DNA of 64,000 nt from Macrostomum hystrix (lineage: Eukaryota > Platyhelminthes > Macrostomidae), in assembly GCA_950097015.1 (NCBI GenBank), contig CATNEN010000038.1, forward strand, positions 5,563,001 through 5,627,000, in the 5' to 3' direction. This document shows positions 47,602-58,304 of the stretch, one piece after another (positions within the stretch are counted from its first letter, which is position 1; every line of letters begins with the position of its first letter). The position numbers and the translations under genes are program-made. Below the pieces are notes generated by a model, which was not told the DNA's origin, ran no database searches, and saw only the letters and a program-made list of their open reading frames with translations.

Positions 47602-47675
47602 GGCCGAATCAGATACAGAGTGTCAAATTGCTTTTTTATTTCTTTTATTGACGATTGGTGTCTGATTTTGCGGCA

Positions 47676-47682
47676 TTATATA
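47676..47682 (-). promoter_or_regulatory. TATA box of temptin-like gene
   Basis: Minus-strand TATATAA, 75-81 bp before the ATG, framed by a five-base inverted repeat (gcggc/gccgc). Confidence 0.55.
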
Positions 47683-48597
47683 GCCGCACTTAACATGTAC
47701 TTGCCGCGGAGCAACCACACCGTATGGCTGCCTGTTATCGGTTACTCAGTAGAAATGCGGGCTGGGAGGTTCTGCATGACTTGTTGTAAATGAACTGCTG
47801 AAAATGTGTGAGACGGTTGCACATTCACAATCTGAGTCTATGGTTCTCAAACGCCACTATCCCCCCACCCCAACCGACTACGAAGAGCCCATAACGCAAA
47901 TGTCGAGTTTCGCACGCTGGGTCTGCATTAGCTGGACTAAAAGTTCAGTAACGTTAGAGAATGCTTAATTGTTAGAGCCACGTATACGTACGAGTATAGC
48001 AGAGTTTCTATACAAGTCTATCTTATATCCACTCACACTATCCACTCACATTAATCTACTCACACTGTATCCACTCACACTCCATCAGTCCATACTAATC
48101 TACGCTCCATCAACCTAACACTATTTTCAACCTATTTAGCAATCACTGTTATTGACAGGAAGTATTAAGAAGAGAAATCCACCTACTCTTGACCCGGGTT
48201 GGGGAGCAGAAAACAAGCGGTGTTCTGGCCATAGACAAAAATCCTGATCCAATAAGCCAATTTTAGCCTCTCGATGGCGAGAGCGACGGTTGCCAAATAT
48301 TTGACCGCAATCGAGAATATTAATAATGACAGAGACCGGGGAACTGGGGACTGCGCGGATGGGACGGCTCGGGGTTGCTGGGAATCAGCAGAGCCAATCA
48401 CGGCAACTGCCAAGGCACTTGTTTGAGGAGACCATTCCAGCTGAAATCCCAACGGACCGATTCCACTGTAGAACCGAGTCCACACTCTTCACTGGTTACT
48501 TTAACGCTGCAATTTAGCGTTACAATTTCCCGAGAGCAGCTTGGATCCTAGCTGACAACGATCACTGCCAGGACATTTATCACCCAGCTGGGAGACC
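47683..48597. other. Divergent spacer between temptin and the four-pass gene
   Basis: Contains loose ctcacact repeats near 48030-48080. No gene supported; a 100-codon minus-strand frame at 48183-48485 has no family resemblance. Confidence 0.4.
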
Positions 48598-50120
48598 ATG
48601 CGACCGTCAGTCAGGACGGTGGACAAGAGCATCCTGGTGATCTGCGCCTGCGGACTGGCCGCTGCCATCATCGGCATCTCGCGACTGTCCACCTGGCCAA
48701 TTGTGATGGAGGAGGATCACTCGGGAGAGTGTGAGTTCCGTCTGGGTCAGGGAGAATTGCGGGTCGAGAAAAATTGCGGGTCGAGAAAAATTGTGGGTCG
48801 AGAATAATTGTGGTTCGATGAGAATTGTGGGTCGATGAGAATTGTGGGTCGAGGAGAATTGTGGATCGAGGAGAATTTTGGGTCGATGAGAATTGTGGGT
48901 CAAGGACAATTGTGGGTCGATGAGAATTGTGGGTCGAGGAGAATTGTGGGTCGAGGAGAATTGTGGGTCAAGGAGAATTGTGGGTCAGTGAGAATTGTGG
49001 GTCGAGAATAATTGTGGGTCAAGGAGAATTGTGGGTCAGTGAGAATTGTGGGTCGAGAATAATTGTGGGTCGATGAGAATTGTGGGTTGAGGAGAATCGT
49101 GGGTCGAGAAGAATTGTGGATCAAGGACAATTGCGGGTCGATGAGAATTTTGGTTCGATGAGAATTGTGGATCAAGGACAATTGTGGGTCGAGGAGAATT
49201 GTGGGTCGAGGAGAATTGTGGGTCGAGAATAATTGTGAGTCGAGAATATTTGCGGGTCGAGAAGAATTGTGGGTCGAGACAAATTTTGGGTCGATGAGAA
49301 TTGTGGGCCAAGGACAATTGTGGGTCGATGAGAACTGTGGGTCGATGAGAATTGTGGGTCAGGGACAATCAAACGAGACTCAAGAGACTCAAACAAAATT
49401 TTCAATCGGGAGATTTGTAAACTCGGATCGATAAGTCGGGTCGGGTTACATAACTTTTTATTGACATGATTTCTGAAGAACTATAATCTCCCAAATCGCA
49501 GCGGATTTCACAAAGACGAAGGCTGCGTTTATCATAGGCCTGGTAGCATCTGCAGGCTCTCTATGCATCGGCATTGTGCGAATGCGACTGGAGAGGTGCG
49601 CCCGGAGCAAGACTCTGCGCATGATGTTCGTCAGCTGTCTGCTGGCTTCTTGTGAGTCACGAGGGAGTTTCAAAAAAGATCGCTTCTGGGCGATCTGAAG
49701 CTATGAATAATAACTTCTGCCAGAATTCTCTTCTCTTCAACAACTGGGCATCAAGGTCTCCCGTTCTCTACCCGTCCACCCTCATATTGCGCCCAATCCA
49801 ATTATGCAGTTCTTTGCCTACTGGTGGCTGTGGCAGTCTGGGGCGACTTCATCAACCACGGGGAGCGCAACTTGCTGCACCGCAATGTGCTGCCCTGGTC
49901 CTACTGGGTTGCGGTGGCCGCCTCCGTGCTGCAGTTCCTCGCTTTTTTGTTATACATCATTCGCTCCGACTTCAAGGAGGACCCGGCAACCACTGCCGCG
50001 TCAGCAGCAGCCGCCAGGACCGCATCGGCGATGGGCAGTCGGCAGATGCAGAGCCTCACAGCCGCTGACTGCAACGAGCTGGGAGACCTGGAGCACAGCG
50101 GTGGCAGAATGTTCGTGTGA
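48598..50120 (+). CDS. Four-pass membrane protein, family not recognised
   Basis: Three exons (48598-48730, 49502-49651, 49810-50120), both introns phase 1, give 197 residues. Four hydrophobic segments: about 12-32 (ILVICACGLAAAIIGI), 52-72 (AAFIIGLVASAGSLCIGIV), 86-107 (MMFVSCLLAS joined to FLCLLVAVAVWG) and 121-143 (WVAVAASVLQFLAFLLYII). Loops are short. The cytosolic tail is Ala/Ser/Thr-rich and ends MFV. The layout resembles tetraspan families (claudin, PMP22 or MARVEL-like), but the claudin W-GLW-C-C loop signature and tetraspanin CCG are absent, so no family is assigned. The exon joins and the GT-AG ends make it a credible gene. Intron 1 is nearly all minisatellite. Confidence 0.72.
48745..49375. 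repeat. Minisatellite, about 17-bp unit, four-pass gene intron 1
   Basis: About 37 irregular units of gtgggtcgaggagaatt with gatgagaatt, caaggacaatt and gagaataatt variants, beginning within 20 bp of the donor. Confidence 0.92.
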
Positions 50121-50583
50121 ACTAACTTGAAGGATTCTATCAGAATATTTAACTTCTGTTCTGTTGTTCAGCCCGCAATTCACATAACTGACAAAGTTCC
50201 GGTTGTATCACTTTCTCAATCAGCACCAGTTGCAATTTAAACGGTAAGTGTTGGACCAAACTAAATAGCTTCTGCAATGACGCTCAAGTACGATAATGCA
50301 AAATTTGACACGTTACGAGCTGCTATTCGAAGATAATCTAATTCTTGAGTCCCATTGATAGACTTTCGGATTGCTAATGATTAGTTCATTAGTTCATGAT
50401 TGGACAAGTAGTTATGTCACTTTTGTCAGAAAAGTACACATGTTCACACAATGTTAACTTCTTGATAACGGTCAATCAAATAGTCAATCATCGAACTTTT
50501 AAACGATAGTCTTGGTCTATATTAGTTTGAATATTGCAGTGGTTTCTCAAGCAGAGACGGCGGAGAACTCGGGTCCTGGCGGG
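50121..50583. other. Convergent spacer
   Basis: Between the stops of the four-pass gene (+) and the NAAA-like gene (-). AT-rich, nothing recognised. Confidence 0.4.
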
Positions 50584-53500
50584 TCAGGCGCGACCATCGC
50601 CAGAGTCTCGGATCACTGTTCGCGATGTGTCAGGCCTGGTGGCCGAGAATACTGAGGTGTACACGGTGTGGCTGGAATTGGAGGCCGATAATTAGTCAGG
50701 GACTTCAAGGAAACTCTAAGAACCCTCGCCTGACCACCTCATTGAAGTCCGCCTGAGGCAAAACAGATTTTAGTTTTCACTCGATTCGGGCATTTTTCAA
50801 ACGATTTGGGAAAATTTCCACTTCATTTGAGCAGACTGACGGACTATTCCATTTGGTCGAAACCCTTTGAAACTCAACTCGAGAACAAGCAGGATATGAA
50901 GCTAAGAAAACATGCTCCAACCGGACCAAAAAGTCATCGCGTCTCCATGCTTAGTAAAATTTTCTCCCCTGTCAAGACACCATGCATGCACAGCGTCGTG
51001 CACGAGACGCTGCAATCAGCTGAAGTCTGTTTTGATGGTGAGTTCGGACTTCAGCTTCCGCCGCAGGTCGATCACACAAGCCACTGACACAATTTCTGCT
51101 GACGAAAGACTGGGCTTCATTGCTGCTTTCATGAAGCAACCAGCTCAATGGTTTCTAACCACAAGGGAGAGTCAAATTGAGTGAAAATATGCCCAGGTGT
51201 GCATGCGTGAAATAATGCTTATTTTGGACCCGACGTTGCACTGACGCGATCATGATGTCATCTGGGAAAATCGTCGAGAATGACTCGAGTTTCTGATCTG
51301 TTCTAATATATATAGTTAATTAACTCTTAGATAAACGAGCAGCCGTGACTCACTTGTTATTGACTGGCTGCACTGACAGCACGTCGAAGAGGCCGTCCAA
51401 GCTCAAACGACTCTGCCCCAAAGCGTTCATGGCTTGAATAGCGGGGTCACTGAAATGCGGGGCAATTTCACAGAGTCAGCCAAAGAAATATAGTTACTCC
51501 GACTAATTGAGAAATTTTAAATAGGCAGCCTGGACTAATAAAAACTCTACCGCCTGTTGTCGTCTGGCGGCGGAGGCAGCCAGGGGTCGTAGTTGGTCTC
51601 CACAATGAACCACCTGCAGGGTGTGAGCAGTGCCAGAATTTAAGTATATTTTCAGTTACTCGTAAATCTACTTTTATTTTACTTGCGTCTAAAAGAGGTC
51701 GAGCTAAAATGAAAAATCTCCTCACTCAGGTGTGTAAATCTATCTGTCAAGACGTTCTCATCGTCAGACAGTTTGCATTCTCACTGTACCTTGGAGGTTG
51801 GCCCTCATCGGCGAAAATCCCACAGCAGGCCCAAAGCCTTTGCTACGCGGCTGCGCCCCAAATGAATGTGGCCTTGCCGCGAGTTTGAACGCAGAGGAGC
51901 TTGACACGATAACCGGGCAACGCGAAAACGCGTTTGCCTCTCGCACCAAGGTCCCTGAGCTCGATTCCGCGGCGAGGCCACATTCATTTGGGGCGCAGCC
52001 GCAGAGAGAAGGCTTGCGGGCTTGTCGTTCAATTTACGCCCTTGAGGGCCAACCTCCAAGGCACAGTGAGTGTACACTGCCTGACGATGAGAAAGTCAGG
52101 GCAGATGTACACACCTGTGTGAGCGTGTGCCTGCGTACAGTATTTTTGTGCGTGTGTTCTCAGAAGTCAGCGAAATGGGCAGAATTGCCTCCTCAATCGA
52201 TGCGGGTCCAGCGTCACCAAATGAAGTGCCTTTGCCTGCAGCCCTTCTGTAATTATTATTATTGTTATTGCTCAGCGCGATGCAACGACGTTCTGAAAGC
52301 ACTCACTTGCCAGACTTCTGATTCAATTGGTTCGTGCCGAGTGTCTTGTACTGACTGCGTACGAGCACAATGCCCTGGTCGGTGCTGTTGCCGGAGATTA
52401 TATAGTAAACCGGAGCGATCAGCTGCGCAGTGGAGAGTCGGCTAACCACACTTGAAAAATCAGTGTCCTGCTCGAATGCCTGCGAGCAACGATGAAGCAG
52501 AGTGTGTTTTGCTGAACTCAAACAGTCCGACAGCAACGCAGTGAAAAAAATATTGTATTATTAGAGAAAGAGCCCTGATTTCAGTGAGAAATGGCATCTC
52601 ATTTCAGTGAGAAATGGCACCTCAGTCATACAGTCATACAGTCATACAGTCATATAGTCATACAGTCATACAGTCATACTCTATATTAGTTGTAATTTTA
52701 GATGTAAATCATGTTTGCAACACTGGACACGAGTATATATAGCGCAAAGCATGTTTATTTCGAAATAAAAATTCAATACCATTTGATTAAAATTCATCAG
52801 GGCTCTCAGGTGTGTGTCGGTGTGTGTGAATTGCAGCTGAATTTTAAGACAGAAGGTTCGATTGAAAATTGCATTGTTTTCTCAGAGTAGGCAAAAACCT
52901 ACTCAGTTCCAAACAAATGCAGCAATAGCAGGCTGTCACAATGCACCATTCTCGGCAGCTGCTCAGTGAGGTGAAGCGATTTTTAATCCTTTCCTAGAAA
53001 CCCTCATTTAAAAAACGCGAAACGATGCGGGCCGGCCGGGTATTATTCCAGATTTTTCCCGAGTGAATGCGGGGTCTGAGTGGCGCAATGTGAGTCAAAG
53101 CAAAATGTCTTGTCAATGGCATGCAAATCATTTTACCATTGCTGCTTTAGAAATTGCTGCTTATTCATTACTGAGCTAGCTTTAAATATAGATAGCTAGA
53201 ATTTTTACATAGATGTACTTTAAAGTGGAGTGTCAGGGTGGGCAGTGGAGTGTCAGGGTAGGCAGTGGAGTGTCAGGGTAGGCAGTGGAGTGTCAGGGTA
53301 GGCAGTGAAGTGTCAGGGTAGGCAGTGGAGTGTGTGTCAGGGTAGGCAGTGGAGTGTCAGGGTAGGCAGTGGAGTGTGTGTCAGGGTAGGCAGAGGAGTG
53401 TGTGTCAGGGTAGGCAGTGAAGTGTATCTCAGGGTAGGCAGTGGAGTGTGTGTCAGGGTAGGCAGTGGAGTGTCAGGGTAGGCAGTGAAGTGTGTGTCAG

Positions 53501-56500
53501 GGTAGGCAGTGGAGTGTCAGGGTAGGCAGTGGAGTGTGTGTCAGGGTAGGCAGTGGAGTGTCAGGGTAGGCAGTGGAGTGTCAGGGTAGGCAGTGGAGTG
53601 TCAGGGTAGGCAGTGGAGTGTCAGGGTAGGCAGTGGAGTGTCAGGGTAGTCAATAAACCCCATTCACTCACCAGTCGGGTCATCATTGTAACGGGGTAGA
53701 GCCTGCCTCCCTTCAGCAGTTCTTGCAGAGCTGACAGAATATTGCTGATGAAGTTGCCCTTGTCTGCAAAAAGCAATGAGTATCAGAGACTATCAAGTTA
53801 CGGGAGAGTGAGATCCTCAGGAGACGGGAGAGTGACATCCTCAGGAGACTGGAGAGTGAGATCCTCAGGAGACGGGAGAGTGACATCCTCAGGAGACTGG
53901 AGAGTGACATCCTCAGGAGACAGGAGAGTGACATCCTCAGGAGACGGGAGAGTGACATCCTCAGGAGACGGGAGAGTGACATTCTCAGGAGACGGGAGAG
54001 TGACACCCCCAGGAGACAGGAGAGTGAGATCCTCAGGAGACTGGAGAGTGACATCCTCAGGAGACGGGAGAGTGACACCCTCAGGAGACGGGAGAGTGAC
54101 ACCCTCAGGAGACGGGAGAGTGACACCCTCAGGAGACGGGAGAGTGACACCCTCAGGAGACAGGAGAGTGACATCCTCTAGAGAGAAGACAATCAATTTA
54201 AAAAGCTAATTTCTAGGTACCATTGACGAATAATTTCACATGAAATTCAGGCTCAGTATTTTTCGCGAACAAAACGCAGCAAAATTTCATTCCTTTTTTC
54301 CTGTGAAGCAAACAGTTGCGGAGCCCTTATCAAACTCAGTGGAAAAAATGCTTTAACAATATCTCCCTTGAGAAACTTGTGCTAACCACGCAGTGACTGC
54401 AGGTCTAAGCAGTAGGCACTTAGATATCAGCAATATTCTCGTATTCTCGTACAGCTAGCCTGACAGCGAATTCAGAACTTTTTGATGATAAATGCTTCAG
54501 GATTAGTTTTAATCAAAATTAAAATCTGCAGATAAATCAATCAATCAATCAAAGATAGTTGCTGTGGGGTCAGGTCAGGTGGCTCTACCACACCATTTAA
54601 CCTGGCTCTAACCTCCTTGGTGTCAGATGAACCACCGCCTTCACCCTGGTATCAGCTGAACCACCCCCTTCACACTTTGGTATCAGCTGAACCACCAACT
54701 TCCCCCTGGTATCAGCTGAACCACCACCTTCACCCTGGTATCAGCTGAACCACCCCCTTCACACTTTGGTATCAGCTGAACCACCAACTTCCCCCTGGTA
54801 TCAGCTGAACCACCGCCTTCACCCTGGTATCAGCTGAACCACCGCCTTCACCCTGGTGTCAGCTGAACCACCACCTTCACCCTGGTATCAGCTGAACCAC
54901 CGCCTTCACCCTGGTATCAGCTGAACCACCGCCTTCACCCTGGTATCAGCTGAACCACCGCCTTCACCCTGGTATCAGCTGAACCACCAACTTCACCCTG
55001 GTATCAGCTGAACCACCCCCTTTACTTTGGTATCAGAGTAGCTGAGGATTTGGGGTTAAACCTCATTGTCGCAAGTTGCACGAAAAGCTGTCATTAGTGC
55101 GAGAGTCGACCTCAATATGACCTCAGCGAGTCAGTCAGTGGCCTCCGCTCACCTCGCTCATTGACGGTGATGGCAAACTGGTGCGGCTTCCAGCCAGTCA
55201 GGACTCCAACGTAGCCAGCGAACGACACACCGGAGAACAGAAGCTGCGGGTGATTGTGCACCCTTTGGTTGCAATTAACTTGTGACTTGTAGATTAACTT
55301 GTGACTTGTAGATTAACTTGTGACTTGTAGATTAACTTGTGACTTGTAGATTAACTTGTGACTTGTAGATTAACTTGTGACTTGTAGATTAACTTGTGAC
55401 TTGTAGATTAACTTGTGACTTGTAGATTAACTTGTGACTTGTAGATTAACTTGTGACTTGTAGATTAACTTGTGACTTGTAGATTAACTTGTGACTTGTA
55501 GATTAACTTGTGACTTGTAGATTAACTTGTGACTTGTAGATTAACTTGTGACTTGTAGATTAACTTGTGACTTGTAGATTAACTTGTGACTTGTAGATTA
55601 ACTTGTGACTTGTAGATTAACTTGTGACTTGTAGATTAACATGTGACTTGTAGATTAACTTGTGACTTGTAGATTAACATGTGACTTGTAGATTAACTTG
55701 TGACTTGTAGATTAACTTGTGACTTGTAGATTAACATGTGACTTGTAGATTAACTTGTGACTTGTAGATTAACATGTGACTTGTAGATTAACTTGTGACT
55801 TGTAGATTAACTTGTGACTTGTAGATTAACTTGTGACTTGTAGATTAACTTGTGAGCAGGAATGAGTACCGTGTGTGCATTTTACAGAGATACAGTTTCT
55901 CTGACCTGGCCGCCACGGTAGAAGTCCACCCGAATTGTGACCTTCTCAAGCATGCCAGTCTGCGGCAAAGTGTCGCCGTAGTCCAGATTCCGGCCGTGCC
56001 ACAGGCCGCCGGATTCATCGTTGGCAATGATGCCAGTGCAGAAGCTGCATGGTCCAATGTCAAATTTCGTTATTTTGAGTTTGAGTTTTGTAACTAAGTC
56101 GTCAATGCGAGATGCAGAAGGGAACGCAAGAAGTTTGAATATATTTGCGAAGGGCTCGGCCTCGCGCACTTGTTAAGTGGGGTACAGAACAGTCTATGGC
56201 TGCTTAAGCAGCGGCATCAGTCAGAACAGTCTATGGCTGCTTAAGCAGCGGCATCAGTCAGAACAGTCTATGGCTGCTTAAGCAGCGGCATCAGTCAGAA
56301 CAGTCTATGGCTGCTTAAGCAGCGGCATCGGTCAGAACAGTCTATGGCTGCTTAAGCAGCGGCATCGGTCAGAACAGTCTATGGCTGCTTAAGCAGCGGC
56401 ATCGGTCAGAACAGTCTATGGCTGCTTAAGCAGCGGCATCGGTCAGAACAGTCTATGGCTGCTTAAGCAGCAGCATCGGTCAGAACAGTCTATGGCTGCT

Positions 56501-57725
56501 TAAGCAGCAGCATCGGTCAACTAACAACAAAGATAGTTAAAGTACGAGTACAACAAGTTTGAGCTTAAGTTCACAAATATACCCTTTTCACTCAATTTGG
56601 GACAGACTTCAGCTGCTCGAACGTCTCGTGCAAGACGCTGTGCACGAGATCAAATCGCTTAACCAGTTGACTAGTGGGCCAACCACACTATCAAGTACTT
56701 CCAACGGTGTCTCGACAGGGAATACATACTTTACTAAGCGTGGAGACGCAAGGACTTTCTGGTCCGGTTGGAGAATGTCTTCTTAGCTGCTTGAGTGAAA
56801 AGGGATGCATAAAATATCGTAGCATTTTGGCAAATCAGGGAAAATTTCTCACGCTGTGACATCATAGATCAGGTTCAGCAGCACAATGTCACCCAGTGAC
56901 GCATTGATAGCCTTGGAAATGCCTGTAATAAAAAGCGATTAAAAACACAATTAAACTGTCAATGCGATCGTTAATAAACACGTCACCCACCGAGCAGCTC
57001 AGCTCCGTAATCAGCCGGCAGGTGAGCGTCCATGTCCGATGCCACCAAGTCTGCCAGGTACCTGAGTTCCACTGGCACGGAACTGCAAATTAGATATTTC
57101 TCTGTATAAACTTTGTCGAACCCATATCGGCTCACAAGTGTATAAATTATCAATGTAACCAATACAATATATGAATAAAGTCAACAATAGTAGCCGACAG
57201 AAAGCTTTTGCCTATTTGTGCGTTTTTGTTACCCGACACCCCGACGACGAATCGTTGAATATCTCGACGATGCCGATGTTTTGTGATCCTGGAAGTTGTT
57301 GTTTCACCTGATAGAGCGGAAAATTTTAGCCCACGTTTTGAATTTTCATGGCGATCGACTGAATATTTAGGGGATACAGAAAGAATAAAATTATGGATAT
57401 TTGAAATACCTCCCTATGGTATTTCTACTGTAAACCACTGGACTACAAGCACCTGTCCATGCAGCTGAAACCAGAGCGCTCACCCCAGGAAGGCGGAGAT
57501 CAGCTGCTGCGTGTAGGTCTTGTAGTCGGCCGCCACCGCCGACCACCTGGTCGATGGCTCGGCGTCCAAATTCACCCGGTAGAGAGGAGGCGACAACTCG
57601 TTGAGTCCTGTACCCAAGGGAACTTTACGGGCCAGACGGATCCGGCTCATCGGTACCGACGATGGAATGGCGCCGCAGGTGGCGACGATAATCAGCACCG
57701 CAGCGACCTTCACCGTGACGGACAT
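50584..57725 (-). CDS. N-acylethanolamine acid amidase / acid ceramidase-like
   Basis: Ten minus-strand exons join in frame to 381 residues: 57484-57725, 56991-57082, 56853-56922, 55906-56044, 55153-55243, 53672-53763, 52307-52479, 51551-51613, 51354-51449, 50584-50671. A signal peptide (VKVAAVLIIVATCGA) is followed by YRVNLDAEPSTRW. The autocleaved nucleophile Cys is residue 137 in AFCTGIIAND, then HGRNLDYG, FAGYVGVLTG, TVNERD, APVYYIISGN, KWFIVETNYD, and the C-terminal VYTSVFSAT. These match NAAA and ASAH1 along their length, with HGRNLDY closer to NAAA. Family members are lysosomal Ntn hydrolases that self-cleave before the Cys and split fatty-acid amides from ethanolamides or ceramide. 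Introns carry five arrays, an inverted SINE pair and two copies of another repeat. Confidence 0.92.
50901..51034 (-). repeat. Dispersed repeat D, copy 1 (NAAA intron 9)
   Basis: Read on the minus strand it matches 56602-56787 in three blocks: acagacttcagctg, tttactaagcatggagacgc and ttggtccggttggag. It lacks about 50 bases present in the other copy. Confidence 0.65.
51725..51925 (-). mobile_element. SINE family A, partial, NAAA intron 7
   Basis: Body and a diverged head on the minus strand, ending head to head against the next SINE near 51925. Confidence 0.75.
51926..52268 (+). mobile_element. SINE family A, near full-length, NAAA intron 7
   Basis: Starts at acgcgtttgcctctcgc (first 20-25 bp of the head missing), complete body, tail with att repeats. 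Inverted relative to its neighbour and about 40 bp from the exon 7 donor. Confidence 0.85.
52620..52682. repeat. Short 8-9-bp tandem repeat, NAAA intron 6
   Basis: Seven copies of cagtcatac. Confidence 0.85.
53222..53652. repeat. Minisatellite, 18-22-bp unit, NAAA intron 6
   Basis: About 20 units of gtcagggtaggcagtggagt, some with an extra gtgt. Confidence 0.92.
53796..54182. repeat. Minisatellite, 24-bp unit, NAAA intron 5
   Basis: About 16 units around gagtgacatcctcaggagac with a g/a-rich spacer. Confidence 0.92.
54610..55038. repeat. Minisatellite, 27-31-bp unit, NAAA intron 5
   Basis: About 14 units around ggtatcagctgaaccaccgc and cttcaccct. Confidence 0.92.
55272..55856. repeat. Minisatellite, 19-bp unit, NAAA intron 4
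   Basis: About 30 almost identical units of ttaacttgtgacttgtaga; the only variant (ttaacatgtg) appears four times in the right third. Confidence 0.95.
56183..56520. repeat. Minisatellite, 37-bp palindrome-bearing unit, NAAA intron 3
   Basis: Nine units, each with the perfect 14-base palindrome gctgcttaagcagc (last two units end gcagcagc). Confidence 0.94.
56602..56787 (+). repeat. Dispersed repeat D, copy 2 (NAAA intron 3)
   Basis: Inverted partner of 50901-51034, with an extra 50-bp segment in the middle. Includes gtctcgtgcaagacgctgtg. Confidence 0.65.
57270..57425. repeat. Dispersed repeat E, second copy (NAAA intron 1)
   Basis: Shares gttttgtgatcctggaag and ggatatttgaaatacct with 1595-1716. 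Confidence 0.5.
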
Positions 57726-58304
57726 TCTCTCCTACGTGTCGCGATTCGATTCAAAAATGGGTCAAACTGTTCATGGAGAAGTGGATTATGACTGCGGGCT
57801 TTATCGCTACCAAAAGCTCATGGGTCTGCGGTGGCTGACTCGGCCGTCTATTTTTAGACTGAGAGCAAGAGAGCTCTGACCCACCCCCCGACAGACCTAG
57901 CAGCCGATAAAAGTGCGCCTCTAGCACACAGTTACGGGCACAAATAACAAAACGATAAAATGGGCGAGAAAATCTGACAGCAGGAATTAGAAGATAAGAA
58001 GCGAATAGAACTTGCACTTCGAACTCAATAAGCTTCTCAATTGCTCAATCCATAGCAACGCTGCCAAGCTCACCTCGACAAGCTCAACACCCCCTGCCGA
58101 AGCCCCAGCAGCTTGCACAGTTGAGTACTCACACACAGGTAGAGAAATGCAGTTTAGAGGGGTATGGAACAATTAGTGAGTGTAGCAGTGTGAGCACAGA
58201 GCTAGACTCAAGCACAATAACTGCCGCTGTCAGGTCTAGATGCCGTTCAAATAGTTTTTTGTCTGCGGTTTTAAGTATCAGCAAGCGGAGCGGCTGAATC
58301 TGCG
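57726..58304. promoter_or_regulatory. Shared divergent upstream region (NAAA-like / EF-hand)
   Basis: 579 bp separate two divergent start codons, so both promoters should lie here. No canonical TATA box; gataaaag and gataaaat near 57905 and 57953 are weak candidates. No other feature seen. Confidence 0.35.

Noticed and set aside
48183-48485. 100-codon minus-strand frame upstream of the four-pass gene
   Set aside because: No recognisable domain; lies in a divergent promoter region.
55050-55135. Possible very old SINE A remnant in NAAA intron 5
   Set aside because: Only short matches (aagttgcacgaaaagct); not enough to call.
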